A DNA stretch of 64,000 nucleotides from DASQZK01 sp963764345 (GCA_963764345.1 CAVXSF010000005.1:1-64000); one strand, 5' to 3'. Shown: positions 27,800 through 38,800, counted from the first letter of the stretch. A program made the numbers and translations. The notes: generated from the sequence alone by a model not told the origin.

Positions 27800-29644
27800 A
27801 TGCGAAACATCGATGTAAAAGTCCTCACCGGCATGCTTCTGGCTCTCGGAGGATGCGCCCACAACGACCATGCAAAACAGCAGGCCGAAAAACCCAATAT
27901 CATCTATATCCTGGCTGATGATCTCGGCTATGGTGACCTCGGATGCTATGGACAGAAAATGATAAAAACCCCGAAACTCGATGAGATGGCCAGCGAAGGC
28001 ATGAAATTCACCCAGTTCTATGCGGGAAGCACGGTATGTGCCCCGTCACGGTGTACCCTCATGACCGGCCTTCATACCGGGCATGCCTATATCCGCGGTA
28101 ACGCAAACAATGTATACCTGAGGCCTTCAGATACCACCTTATCCCAGGTGCTTCACAATGCCGGATATGTTACCGGGATGTTCGGAAAATGGGGACTCGG
28201 AAATGCCGGTACAACAGGGGATCCGGCGCTGAAGGGCTGGGATGCCTTCACAGGTTACACTGACCAGGTACAGGCCCATTATTATTACCAGGATTCTATC
28301 AATAAGATCGTGGACGGAAAAACCGTTAATGTCCCCATTGATTCCTCCAGGTATTCCTATGAGTATGCAATCGATGATGCGCTGAATTTCATCCGTGATA
28401 ATAAAAATAATCACTTCTTTGCCTACCTGCCCGTAAGGCTTCCCCACGCCGAACTTCTGGCTCCGGAAAAAGATCTCAAACCTTACCTGGATGAAAAGGG
28501 TAACAGCATCTTTAAGGAGGTGCCATACACCGGCAATGAATTCAAGCACAATGACAAACCCTACGCTGAATATGCCGCCATGATAACCAAACTGGACGGT
28601 GATGTGGGACGGATCCTTCAACTGCTTAAAGATCTTGGTCTCGACAAAAACACCATCGTGTTGTTTGCCAGTGATAACGGGGCCGATGAAGGTTATAGCG
28701 GTGTGAAAAATGAATACTTTGACGATAACGGACCCCTGCGTGGCATTAAAAGGGATCTGTATGAAGGTGGCATCCGCGTTCCCATGATCGCCTGGGGACC
28801 AGGCACTGTTCCTGCCGGCAAAGTAAGCGATGTGATCTGGGCACACTGGGACCTTGCTCCTACCTTCTGCGATTTTGCCGGTACCACTTTCACTCCTCCG
28901 ACAGACGGAATCTCTTTCCGCAACGCGCTCACCGGCAGCGAACAAACCCGGCTGCATGAGTATATCTACTTCGAATTCGGTGTGCCATGGTATCTCAAAT
29001 ATATGCAGGCTGTGCGTAAAGGGGACTGGAAACTCATCAGGACGAAGCGTAATATTCTGCCTGAACAATTTGAACTGTTTAACCTGAAAGACGACATCGG
29101 GGAAACGAGAAACCTCTCGGCAGAACACCCTGAGATCGTAAAGGAACTGTCCGGTATCATGCTATCGGCTCACCGGAAGCCTGCTCTCAGCGTTTTCGAT
29201 TTTTCCTACATGCCTGAAACTGATTCCATTCCCGCAAGTGATCTGTTTACCTTGCAAGGAGAGGCTGGCGGGCTGACCGGATCCTATTACAAGGGCAAAA
29301 ATTTTGAATCGCTGGTAAAAACCGAAACCGACCCACAGATTAATTTCGAATGGGCCGGCGGAGCACCCGAAGGCCTCCCCGATGATGCCTTCAGCATCCG
29401 ATGGACCGGGAAACTTGAAATACCCCAATCCGGTACCTACCATTTCTATACCGCTGAAGATGACGGACTGCGCCTCTGGATCAACAGGAAGCTCATCATT
29501 GACGACTGGAAAGCCCATGGTGTTGAGATACACGAAGGTACCATCAACCTTGTAAAAGGACAGAAAGCCGATATACGCCTCGATTATTTTGAGAACGTCG
29601 GAGGTGCTGAGGTGCATCTGAGCTGGAAGAAACCGGCTGAATAG
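27800..29644 (+). CDS. Sulfatase (arylsulfatase type) with C-terminal PA14 domain
   Basis: A lipoprotein sulfatase of 614 residues from the ATG at 27800, which gives the lipobox LALGGC; a longer in-frame start at 27761 is less likely. The metal-binding pair is ADDLGYGD (Asp40-Asp41). The formylglycine site is CAPSRCTLMTG, with Cys80 converted by a maturase. The C-terminal metal site is FASDNGAD. A PA14-like domain (about 495-610; YHFYTAEDDGLRLWINRK, LDYFENVGG) follows, as in the GH78 protein of this block. It should remove sulfate from a sulfated glycan, which the neighbouring GH78, GH38 and GH2 could then cut. Confidence 0.92.
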   Translation: MRNIDVKVLTGMLLALGGCAHNDHAKQQAEKPNIIYILADDLGYGDLGCYGQKMIKTPKLDEMASEGMKFTQFYAGSTVCAPSRCTLMTGLHTGHAYIRGNANNVYLRPSDTTLSQVLHNAGYVTGMFGKWGLGNAGTTGDPALKGWDAFTGYTDQVQAHYYYQDSINKIVDGKTVNVPIDSSRYSYEYAIDDALNFIRDNKNNHFFAYLPVRLPHAELLAPEKDLKPYLDEKGNSIFKEVPYTGNEFKHNDKPYAEYAAMITKLDGDVGRILQLLKDLGLDKNTIVLFASDNGADEGYSGVKNEYFDDNGPLRGIKRDLYEGGIRVPMIAWGPGTVPAGKVSDVIWAHWDLAPTFCDFAGTTFTPPTDGISFRNALTGSEQTRLHEYIYFEFGVPWYLKYMQAVRKGDWKLIRTKRNILPEQFELFNLKDDIGETRNLSAEHPEIVKELSGIMLSAHRKPALSVFDFSYMPETDSIPASDLFTLQGEAGGLTGSYYKGKNFESLVKTETDPQINFEWAGGAPEGLPDDAFSIRWTGKLEIPQSGTYHFYTAEDDGLRLWINRKLIIDDWKAHGVEIHEGTINLVKGQKADIRLDYFENVGGAEVHLSWKKPAE

Positions 29645-29760
29645 CCCAGTGTATGAAATATTAAGTAAGCCACGTCCATCAAGGGATCTGTAATCTGAGA
29701 AAACGTTCCGTCGTCCCTTTGTTTTTATTCTTGTATCTTGCACAATAAAAAGCTGCAACA

Positions 29761-32055
29761 ATGAGAGCTCTACGGTTTTCTATATTGTTTTTTCTTGTCC
29801 TGCAGGCATGCCAGCCCAAAACACCAGATTATATCAAAGGCCGCTGGAAAGGTGAAAAACCCCTGGGGACGGTGATCTCTCTGAATGGAACATGGAAGGT
29901 CGCGGAAGGTTCTCTGGAACAGATGCCCTCCGATTTCAACCATACCGTAACTGTACCGGGCCTGATAAAGAGCGCGGTTCCCACCTTTAAGGAAACCGGC
30001 GTAGCTTCGTCAAAAAGGGAAGCATACTGGTATAAAACATACTTCACCATCCCGGAAAATGCCCCTTATGACGTTGCCCGGCTGATCATAAAAAAATCCC
30101 GTTACGGAACCGTCGTTTTTGTTAACGGAAAAGAAGCAGGCCGGAATATGCTGAATTTCACATCTTCAGATATCAACATAACGCCTCTGATAAAAAAAGG
30201 GGATAAGAACGAATTGATAGTCCGCATCGGTGCTCATATCAGTAACGGACCTGACACGGTGAGTACTGCCGGTGAGGTGGAAAAACACAAGTACTATGCC
30301 GGTATCTACGACGATGTGGATGTAGTCCTTTCCAAAGCACCGTATATCTCGAATGTTCAGATCGCCCCCGACCTTAAAAAGAATGAGGCACTGGTCGAGA
30401 CTGAACTGGTCAATCCCTTCAATAAAGTTGAAAAATTCAGCCTCTCCCCTTCGATTTACGATGATCAGACCAAAGAAAAGGCAGCCGGCGCACAGGATGT
30501 CAGCGTACTTCTAAAACCCCTGGAAACAAAAAAGATCCAATTCACGGTCAGCATCCCCAACGCTAAACTATGGACACCTGAAAGCCCTGACCTGTACGTT
30601 CTTGAAATACGCAAAGGCGCAGAATCCTCCTTCACCAGGTTCGGTATGCGGACATTCCGCGTCGACAGCAGTTATACAAACAAAGCGCTGCTGAATGAAA
30701 AACAATATTTCCTTCGTGGCACCAACGTTGCCCTTTTCCGCTTTTTCGAAGACACCCTCTGCAGGCAGCAACCCTGGGATTACAAATGGGTCACAACATT
30801 GCATGAACGTTTTAAAAGTTTGAACTGGAATTCGTACCGGATATCTATCTCTGCCCTGCCTAATTTCTGGTACGACATTGCCGATGAACAGGGTTTTGTC
30901 ATCTTCGATGAATATCCCATGTGGTACGCCATTCAAAACCAGATGGCCGGTGAGAAAGCCAGGGAAAAGAACCTGGACGATCCGGTCAGGAAATACGGTG
31001 TATACCCGCCAAAATTAACGGCCGACAGGCTTGTTAACGAATATACCCATTGGATGAGGGAACACTGGAACCATGCTTCCGTTTGTGCCTGGGATGCCCA
31101 GAACGAAACCTGGACCCCGGCTACAGGTGAGGCGATCAACAGGGTCAGGCATCTCGACCTTTCGAACAGGCCCTGGGATAACGGCTGGTCACCTCCCGCC
31201 GGAAAAAATGATTATCGTGAAGCTCATAACTATTTTGCATCTTATAACGTGGGAAGTGAAGATAAAAATCCCCGTGCAAAGGTCAGAGCGCCTTTCCGCC
31301 TCTCCGATCTGCCTGACAAAGACAAAATCGGCTATACTTTCTATGAACCTTACCAGGCTTATTATGAACATGGCAAATTCGATGAGTACTGGGACTTTCC
31401 ATGCGTTCTCAACGAATACGGCTACCTGTGGCTTAACCGCGATGGCAGCCCTACGACACTGACCAAACCCTATTATGACGCCGTCCTCGGGCCGGAGGCT
31501 ACACCTGATCAGAGATTTCACCACTACGCCACTATGCTTGCCGCCCTCACGGAATATTGGCGTGAAAACAGGACATTCTTCGGTGTTCTGCAAGTATTCG
31601 GCCTCGATTTTTCAGCCGGATATGCAGCCACCGGTGATATCTTCACCAATATCGACAGCCTGACACTTTACCCATATTTTAAAAAATATGTTGCCGATGC
31701 CTTTGCCCCTGTCGGCATATGTATCGATTACTGGAAGACGGAGATGAAAACCTATCATTCCGGCTGGCCGCCCATTAAAGGCTTTGAAGTGCCGGTGGTC
31801 ATCACCAACGACCGGGATGAAAAGATAACCGGCACCTTCATCCTGAAACTGGTCAATCTTCAAACCGGCAGGATCTATCATCAGAAAGCATACGCATTCG
31901 AAGTATGTGCGCTGCAACAAACCAGGCGTATTGTCAAACTTTTAATCCCCCGTGATGCCGGAAAGTATATTCTCTCAGCGGAATTGCAGATCCGGGATGA
32001 AAAACCTGCTACCAGCTACCGGGAGATTTTGTTTTCAGACAAGGATACAGAATAA
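29761..32055 (+). CDS. GH2 glycoside hydrolase (beta-galactosidase/glucuronidase-like)
   Basis: A 764-residue lipoprotein (LQACQP). GH2 order: N-terminal sugar-binding sandwich (ISLNGTWKV, KREAYWYKTYFTI, VFVNGKEAG), immunoglobulin-like domain, TIM barrel with RGTNVALFRFFED, acid/base Glu449 in WDAQNETW and nucleophile Glu552 in VLNEYGYLW. It hydrolyses a beta-linked sugar, possibly galactose, glucuronate or mannose; the family covers several. It is 116 bases downstream of the sulfatase and probably acts on the same desulfated glycan. Confidence 0.9.
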   Translation: MRALRFSILFFLVLQACQPKTPDYIKGRWKGEKPLGTVISLNGTWKVAEGSLEQMPSDFNHTVTVPGLIKSAVPTFKETGVASSKREAYWYKTYFTIPENAPYDVARLIIKKSRYGTVVFVNGKEAGRNMLNFTSSDINITPLIKKGDKNELIVRIGAHISNGPDTVSTAGEVEKHKYYAGIYDDVDVVLSKAPYISNVQIAPDLKKNEALVETELVNPFNKVEKFSLSPSIYDDQTKEKAAGAQDVSVLLKPLETKKIQFTVSIPNAKLWTPESPDLYVLEIRKGAESSFTRFGMRTFRVDSSYTNKALLNEKQYFLRGTNVALFRFFEDTLCRQQPWDYKWVTTLHERFKSLNWNSYRISISALPNFWYDIADEQGFVIFDEYPMWYAIQNQMAGEKAREKNLDDPVRKYGVYPPKLTADRLVNEYTHWMREHWNHASVCAWDAQNETWTPATGEAINRVRHLDLSNRPWDNGWSPPAGKNDYREAHNYFASYNVGSEDKNPRAKVRAPFRLSDLPDKDKIGYTFYEPYQAYYEHGKFDEYWDFPCVLNEYGYLWLNRDGSPTTLTKPYYDAVLGPEATPDQRFHHYATMLAALTEYWRENRTFFGVLQVFGLDFSAGYAATGDIFTNIDSLTLYPYFKKYVADAFAPVGICIDYWKTEMKTYHSGWPPIKGFEVPVVITNDRDEKITGTFILKLVNLQTGRIYHQKAYAFEVCALQQTRRIVKLLIPRDAGKYILSAELQIRDEKPATSYREILFSDKDTE

Positions 32056-32203
32056 GCCTGAAAAATCCTGGAAGAAGAATGCCGGATGGATGCACCTTAC
32101 CCGCAAACCGTAAGCCCGAAATCATCCCTGTTCAGAAATCCGAATTTCATGTCCCGGAATCCCTGAATGCAAACCATCATCCGTTTAGCTTGTTTCTCTT
32201 TGT

Positions 32204-33397
32204 ATGAGGAATCAGACTGCCCGCAGACGCGACACAAAAATCATCCTGATATTAGGGGCATTGACCACCCTGGTCCCGTTTTCCGTCGATACATATCTGC
32301 CTGCCATTCCGGTAATTGCAGAGGAATTTGGAACTTCTTCCGCTCATATGACATTCTCACTGACCACCTTTTTTATTGGTTTTTCGCTTGGTCAACTCAT
32401 CTATGGACCGCTTCTGGACAAGTTTGGCAGGAAGAAACCTCTGTATTTCGGTCTGGCAATCAGCATTGCAGCCAGCATTGCCTGTGTGATGGCAGCAAAC
32501 GAGCAACAATTTATCACCTTCCGGTTTATCCAGGCCCTGGGAGCTTCTGCTGCCACCGTGGCTGCCATTACGATGGTGAGGGACTTTTTCACACAGGAGG
32601 AAAGCGCCAGGATATTTTCCATGCTGATCCTGGTGATTGGGACATCTCCGCTTCTCGCTCCTTCACTTGGGGGTCTCATCACGACTCATTTCGGATGGAT
32701 ATGGATTTTTGTCTTTCTTTCACTGCTCGCTGTAGGTCTGTTGCAGCTGATTATTTTCACTTTACCCCAAAAGTATATTGCCGATCCCGGTATTTCACTG
32801 AACATTAAACACCAGACTAAAAGATACATTTCTATCCTGAAACAAAGAGATTTTCTGACCTACGCGCTGGCTGGGGCTTTTTCGTTTGCCACCCTGTTTA
32901 TTTATATTGCAGGTGCCCCGATCATCTTTATGCAGGTTTTTCATGTAAAGCCGGAGACATTCGGGGTCATCCTGGCCTTACTTTCCTCCGGTTTCATCGG
33001 AGGAAGTCAGCTCAATGTATTATTACTCAGGAAATTCAGCAGCAGGGAAATATTCAGGATCGCCATGTCAGGCCAGGTGATCATAGCATTGCTGTTTCTT
33101 CTTGGCACACTGAGCGGATGGTATGGTGAAGTCGGGACTATGATCAACTTCTTTTTTCTTCTGTTATGCCTTGGATTCACCAATCCCAATGCTACGGCTT
33201 TGGCTTTTGAACCGTTCAACGAAAACCTCGGGAGTGCCTCCGCCCTCCTCGGAACCATCCGGATCGGTATTGCCGGCCTGGCATCGGCAGCTATCGCCCT
33301 CTTTCACACAAAATCCATTCTGCCTGTTGCCTTGATGATTGCTTCAACAGCTATTTTAGCATTGCTGATATTCCTGGCCGGACAACGAAAACGCTGA
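32204..33397 (+). CDS. Bcr/CflA-family multidrug efflux MFS transporter
   Basis: A 397-residue, 12-helix inner-membrane transporter of the DHA1 Bcr/CflA group. Family features are VDTYLPAIPVIAEEF in helix 1, the loop motif GPLLDKFGRKKPL between helices 2 and 3, and RFIQALGASAATVAAI in helix 4. It exports drugs such as bicyclomycin or sulfonamides, or small metabolites, driven by proton entry. It ends before an 80-bp repeat array that separates it from the convergent phosphate transporter. Confidence 0.9.
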   Translation: MRNQTARRRDTKIILILGALTTLVPFSVDTYLPAIPVIAEEFGTSSAHMTFSLTTFFIGFSLGQLIYGPLLDKFGRKKPLYFGLAISIAASIACVMAANEQQFITFRFIQALGASAATVAAITMVRDFFTQEESARIFSMLILVIGTSPLLAPSLGGLITTHFGWIWIFVFLSLLAVGLLQLIIFTLPQKYIADPGISLNIKHQTKRYISILKQRDFLTYALAGAFSFATLFIYIAGAPIIFMQVFHVKPETFGVILALLSSGFIGGSQLNVLLLRKFSSREIFRIAMSGQVIIALLFLLGTLSGWYGEVGTMINFFFLLLCLGFTNPNATALAFEPFNENLGSASALLGTIRIGIAGLASAAIALFHTKSILPVALMIASTAILALLIFLAGQRKR

Positions 33398-33430
33398 TCG
33401 GTAATCTTTGAAACAGCTCGGGGTGAAATG

Positions 33431-33752
33431 CGCGCTGTGTTCCCCCTTCAGGGGGTCAGGGGGCGTGCGTAGGGCAATGTGTCCTCCTTCATAGTTCAGG
33501 GGTAAGCCGCGCGCTGTGTTCCCCCTTCAGGGGGTCAGGGGGCGTGCGCAGGGCGATGTGTTCCTCCTTCATAGTTCAGGGGTAAGCCGCGCGCTGTGTT
33601 CCCCCTTCAGGGGGTCAGGGGGCGTGCGTAGGGCAATGTGTTCCTCCTTCATAGTTCAGGGGTAAGTCGCGCGCTGTGTTCCCCCTTCAGGGGGTCAGGG
33701 GGCGTGCGCAGGGCGATGTGTTCCTCCTTCATAGTTCAGTAGTAAGTCCTTT
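33431..33752. repeat. 80-bp tandem array, 4 units
   Basis: Four units start CGCGCTGTGTT at 33431, 33510, 33590 and 33670. Each has the hairpin CCCCCTTCAGGGGG followed by further G runs. Units 1 and 3 share GCGTAGGGCAATG and units 2 and 4 share GCGCAGGGCGATG, so a 160-bp pair was duplicated. The array fills the space between two convergent genes, where its hairpins could stop transcription from both sides. Confidence 0.93.
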
Positions 33753-33787
33753 GGTCTAGGGGGCGCGTGTACAGCCTTCCGGAATCC

Positions 33788-34828
33788 TCACAACAACCCT
33801 ACCTTGTCAGCCATAAAGGTCAGTCCCAGCGAAAGTAAAAAAGCGATCGTCGGCGCAATGATCCACATCAGGAAGAACTTCCTGACTTCTGTTTTTCTGA
33901 AGATATTTTTGGTGCCAAGCTTGGCTACACCTATACCCAGGATGGCTGCCACGTTAAGCTGAACCAGGGAGGAGGGTATCCCCTTCGTGACAGAAGCAGC
34001 CAATAGTAAAGAAGCCGAAACAAAGGCGATAATGACTGCCTCAAATTTACCGAACAGGACGATCTCCTTCCCGGTGTTCTCCAGAATCCTTTGGCCGAAG
34101 ATAGAGCTCCCTATTCCAAAATTCGGTGCCACAATCAGAGTGGACAGGATCATGATCAGAATGAAATTCTTGTCAGGGGAAATATGAAGTTCATTTGCCG
34201 TCATACTGGCAATAGGCCCGGCAGCATTGGCTACATTGTTTGCGCCGATGGTAAACGCCACATACAGCGACATGACGACAATCAGGATGTTGATAATGGA
34301 TATCCTGTTCAGGTTGCTGGAGCGCGTAGTCATGGTATATCCCCTTTTCCTCATCGGCCTGTAGATATATTTCCCAAGGAAAAAACTGAGGAAAAAAGAA
34401 ATCACCGGCAGAATGAACCAGGTAGGGATGATTTGAAACAACAACTTGTCGGAATTCAGCTGATGGAAATAAATTGCCGGTGCAACAATTGCAAGTACCG
34501 TAGCCTGGCTGGTCGACTGCGGTATGCCGGCAAGGTTGGCAACAAGCAGCGAAATGGCCACCGAGAACAAGATGATAGACACCAGAGTGAATGACATCAT
34601 TGAGGGATCAAGCAGATCTTTCCCAAGGGTCGTAGCAGTGCCCTTCCCTGCCAGGATCGCACCGAGAAAAACCATGATGCCGAATATTCCCGGGATAAGA
34701 CTTTTACGCAGAACATTTGAACCATATGCGGCGGAAAAAGCCGGTCCGGTGCCACTGCCCCCCATATTAATGGCAAGAAATATGGCAATAACAAAAGGAA
34801 TAAGCAAATGATTGAAGAGTGGAGACAT
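33788..34828 (-). CDS. PiT-family inorganic phosphate transporter
   Basis: A 346-residue membrane protein with about ten helices and two PiT signature repeats: AINMGGSGTGPAFSAAYGSN near the N-terminus and TIGANNVANAAGPIASM in the second half. It moves phosphate, usually as a metal-phosphate complex, by proton or sodium symport. The first repeat has GGSGTGPAF where PiT proteins usually have GANDxxNA, so it is slightly divergent. No PhoU-like regulator gene is adjacent. Confidence 0.9.
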   Translation of the reverse strand: MSPLFNHLLIPFVIAIFLAINMGGSGTGPAFSAAYGSNVLRKSLIPGIFGIMVFLGAILAGKGTATTLGKDLLDPSMMSFTLVSIILFSVAISLLVANLAGIPQSTSQATVLAIVAPAIYFHQLNSDKLLFQIIPTWFILPVISFFLSFFLGKYIYRPMRKRGYTMTTRSSNLNRISIINILIVVMSLYVAFTIGANNVANAAGPIASMTANELHISPDKNFILIMILSTLIVAPNFGIGSSIFGQRILENTGKEIVLFGKFEAVIIAFVSASLLLAASVTKGIPSSLVQLNVAAILGIGVAKLGTKNIFRKTEVRKFFLMWIIAPTIAFLLSLGLTFMADKVGLL

Positions 34829-34967
34829 TTTCTGATCATATTAGGAATGACCACAATTTAAGCTTTCGAGGTTAAAAGTATGAATTTCACCTGAAATTAC
34901 ATCACTTTTCACCAAAATCTGCCAGCACAAAAGAATGAGAGTGAAAATCCGGAATCCGTAGGTTTCA

Positions 34968-35669
34968 TTATGGCTTGGGCTTTAATAAAACTTTGTAAGA
35001 AAAATCCCTGCTGTACCGGCATTCCATTCCGTTACACACCACGATAAGCTTATCCTTGAAGCTTTCGGAATATTTAGGAATAATTATATTAAGCTGTTTA
35101 GGTGAAGCATAAGTTACCTGGCAATCCTGCCCGTGCAGGCTGACGCTTAGATTCTCAATATCATTGCCAAAATTAAGACCATTAACAATAACTATTGAAC
35201 CGGTCATTCCTGATGAAGGAACCAAATCCAGGACAACCGGAAATGGTTTTGAACCCTGGCTGATAAAATCTGACATTGGACCCCGGAAATCACATATGCC
35301 TTCGTAGATGCATATGCGGTTACATAATATTCATAATTATTCAACTAAAGTACTCTCAAGCCGTAAGGAAAATTTTTCATGATCGCCGGAAGGCAATCCA
35401 CTGTGTCGGAGTAATGCATAAGTAACTCCCGGGCAGTTCCGACATTCCCAATGGAACCAAAGCTTTTCCGGTTTCACTTTTCCATGGCTGTGAAATACAC
35501 CATTTAAAGTTGCTCCGTCCTTATTAATATCGGTTACGGCAAGGGTCTCAAGAGACGGGTATTTTGTGTCACCGGAAAATTCAGCATCTTTAACACAACC
35601 GGTCAGTAAAAGAATGATTATTACCACATGCATTCTTTTGTTGGTTTCCCGTTTTATAACAGCCGCCAT
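34968..35669 (-). pseudogene. Lipoprotein with FN3-like and IPT/TIG domains, two frameshifts
   Basis: Joined across frames the gene spells a surface lipoprotein. The ATG at 35669 leads to ILLLTGCVKD, then an FN3-like domain ending NNYEYYVTAYASTKAYVISG, then an IPT/TIG domain (VLDLVPSSGMTGSIVIVNGL). The frame must shift near 35338 and 35283. Such lipoproteins display or bind glycans on the Bacteroidota surface. It sits 26 bases after another frameshifted envelope gene in the same direction. The shifts may be sequencing errors. Confidence 0.7.
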
Positions 35670-35694
35670 TTTCAAATACTTTTATGAATGATTC

Positions 35695-36863
35695 TTAAAT
35701 ATGTAATAAATATATCCTGAGTTTAAAGCCAAGTATATAGGAGCTAAGATCGTGCTTTTCGCTCAAAGTCGAATTATAAAAGATTGAAACATCTGATTTT
35801 AAATGGTTTGAGACTTTAAAAGCCAAACCTCCGGCAAGATTAACTGATATGCATAAATTATTAAAAGAGTATGGACTAAAGTACGAATTATTTAACGACA
35901 GATTGTTATTAGTGAATTCCTGAATATGCTCCCTGATTTCATTTTCCAAATGAATCTGAACAGCTGGTCCGGCAGATAAAAACATAGATGTTTTGCCCGG
36001 GCTGAAGCGAAATTTCAAAGAAGCCGGGATTTCGAGAGTATGCTGGTTAAAAATAAGCTCTTTAATCAAATTATTCTCATCGTATCCGTCATAAATAGCT
36101 GTTTTATAATAATTAAATGAAGATGTAAGGGCAAGTGTTCCCTTCTTCGTCAATGGGATATCAATACCAATACCAATTACAGGAGAAATAGCTGATTTTA
36201 AGGTTTTGTGGCTGAAATCCTCCAGCACATAACCGGGATCGGCAATGTTTATGTGATTCATTTGAAAACCTCCTGAAATAAAGTATGAAGTTTTGGAGTT
36301 TTCCGGAATACACATTCTTGAATCTGCACAAATCATATCTTTGACCAAATTTTATAAGTGATTTGGTATTTAATTTTGTGTGGCTGATGTATTTCGAAGA
36401 AAATTCACATGAGTCGGCGTATTCTGCAAGTACATCTCTAAACTGATTGTGTTGTTTCTCAAGCAGGGTCAATTTGCCAGTGCGGTCAAATATATAATAG
36501 GATGGCGAAAGTTTTCTCTCCATTTTCAGTATCTTGAAATTACCTTCATACAAAACCAGCAGAAATACATTAAATTTTCGTGTCGTACTGGAGATATTAA
36601 CGGATTGATACTTATACAAATGCTCATGATTATCATTGTAATAAAATTCGAAACCGACAATCTCTGACGCTGTATACGTTGTTTTTGTTTCACTTCGGCC
36701 TGCGGAAAATTCAATATGGTCTATACCTGTGGAGGTAATATCAAAATTGATGTATCCCTGTGCCGATGCAGTGTCAGAATAGAATATTGTCCCGATATAT
36801 TGTGCATTTGCACTTATGAATTATAAATGACAGGAAGGACAGGAAAAGGAGATGTTTAAGCAT
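35695..36863 (-). pseudogene. Outer-membrane beta-barrel protein, two frameshifts
   Basis: Pieced together this is a barrel protein of about 390 residues. The start MLKHLLFLSFLSFII is a signal peptide; the frame shifts near 36813 to SANAQYIGTIFYSDTASAQG, then reads FEFYYNDNHEHLYKYQSVNI and ERKLSPSYYIFD, and shifts near 36335 into ICADSRMCIPENSKTSYFI. The last 200 residues have repeated barrel strands (GIGIDIPLTKKGTLALTSSF, LAGGLAFKV, ILGFKLRIYLLHI). This N-terminal-domain-plus-barrel layout is common in Bacteroidota proteins of unknown role. Confidence 0.68.
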
Positions 36864-37005
36864 GTGAAAGAGGGTTAATCGTTTTCTATATTAAAGATAA
36901 TAAAAAATATTTCAGTTCAAAAGAAAATCATCTTCGGGACTATTAAAAAACATCCGGGGATGTGGAACAATTCAGTAATATTTTTTGAAACTTGCCAGAA
37001 AAAAG

Positions 37006-38800
37006 ATGGGAAAGACCTTTGCAGAAAAAATTCTTGGTGCGCCTGCCGGTGCAATTGTTTTCCGGAGCCCTTCGCTTGTCCTTTCGCACGATAACACAAT
37101 CAGTATTAGGAAAACTTTTGAGAAGATGAACGGGACAGCACCGGCAAACCCCGGCAGCCTCCTTGTGGTCCTCGATCATAATGCACCGCCCACGAACGCC
37201 GGGCTGGCAAACGATTACCAGGCAATACGTAATTTTGTAAAGGAGTTTGACATTCCGAATTTCTATGATGCCGGGCGGGGGATCTGTCATCAGATCATGT
37301 CATACCATGCTCTTCCGGGAATGATAATTGTAGGCAGCGACAGTCATACCTGTACGGCGGGTGCTTTTAATACACTCGCTGCCGGTATCGACCGTACTGA
37401 GACAGCCGGGATCTGGAAAACAGGTGAAACATGGTTCATGGTCCCCAAAAGTATCCGGATAAATCTTAAATGGCCGGATGAATGCCGGCGTCTATGCCAA
37501 AGATCTGTCTCTATGGATCATAGGCATGCTCGGATCGGAAGGAGCCAACTACATGTCTGTTGAATACCATGGCGATGGTGTCCGCACACTCAGCATATCC
37601 GACCGGATGACCATGGCCAATCTCGCTTCGGAGATGGGAGCCAAAAATGCAGTCTTCCCGCCTGACGATGTTCTCGCGGCATTTTACAAAAAAGATAAGC
37701 TCAGTAACGGCATCTGGGCCGATGCGGATGCCCGCTATGAAAAGGAATTCACTGTCGACCTGGAAAAGGTCTTCCCTCTCGTGGCAGCTCCGCACCAGGT
37801 AGACAATATCAGGGCAGTAGCTGCAGTGGCCGGCACACCTGTGCACGAAGGACTGATTGGAACCTGTACAAACGGAAGGATTGAAGATTTCAGGACCGCA
37901 GCTGAAATACTGAAGGGCCGTAAAGTAGCCGATGGTTTTCAGCTGCTGATCATCCCTGCATCACAGGAAATTTATCTCCAGGCCTTGAAGGAAGGGATCA
38001 TTGAAATACTGATCGAAGCCGGGGCAAACGTATTGAGCTCAAGCTGCGGTCCGTGCCTGGGAACAGGTCAGGGTATTCCTGCCGATGGCTTTAACGTGAT
38101 TTCCACAGCAAACCGCAATTTCAAAGGGCGGATGGGGAACCCCAATGCTTCCATATTCCTTGCATCACCCGCCACCGTGGCCTGGTCAGCCATAAACGGC
38201 TTCATCACGGATCCCCGACAGGTCAGGTCTGAAGATACTTTCCCATTCCCGAACAAACCATCCAAAACCATTCAGATTGAGGAAAATGAGCACCGTAAAT
38301 CAGGCAACGTATGGAATTATGCCGATGCCGACAACCTCAACACCGATCAGATGTTTGCCGGTAACCTGACCTATACCATCCACAGTTCCGACCCGGCCTC
38401 CATCCTGCCGCATCTTCTGGCCGGATTTGACGCTAATTTTTCAAAGGAAGTGGCAGATGGAGATATCATCATTGCCGGTGACAATTTCGGCTGCGGAAGC
38501 TCCAGGGAACATCCTGCCGTCGGTCTTGCTTATGCTGGCATTCAGGCAGTGATCGTGAAATCAGTGAACCGTATTTTTTACCGTTCGGCCATCAACCAGG
38601 GACTTCTCCTGCTGGTTCTTCCTGAAGTGGTTGAAAAATGGCGGCCCGGTGAAAATATCAGGATTGATACCACCCGCGGAATAGTTGACACAGGCACCAA
38701 AACCTTTCACTTCGAGCCACTGCCGGGTAAACTAAATGAAATCCTGGAGAAAAAAGGGCTGGTTAACTGGATGAGGGAAAATGTTGCAGATAAATCATGA
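37006..38800 (+). pseudogene. Fused LeuC-LeuD-type aconitase-family dehydratase, one frameshift
   Basis: An iron-sulfur hydro-lyase of about 598 residues with large and small subunits fused. The large part has SDSHTCTAGAFNT, the cluster cysteines in IGTCTNGR and SSCGPCLGTGQG, and NRNFKGRMG. The small swivel part has GDNFGCGSSREHPAVGL. The frame breaks at 37468-37470, where one extra A in a run of three accounts for it (INLNGRMNAGVYAKD restored). The loop that sets substrate in isopropylmalate isomerase and homoaconitase (YLRx type) reads LNTDQMFAGNLTYT here, so the substrate is uncertain. Another fused member lies 2.3 kb away. Confidence 0.85.

Noticed and set aside
28139..29128. Long 329-codon frame antisense to the sulfatase gene
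   Set aside because: A shadow of a strongly supported sulfatase; no protein family signal.
18543..32055. A complete polysaccharide utilisation locus
   Set aside because: No SusC, SusD or dedicated regulator of glycan use could be found in the window.
32167..32808. 213-codon frame overlapping the start of the Bcr/CflA transporter
   Set aside because: It lies in another frame of a clear 12-helix transporter and has no recognisable domain.
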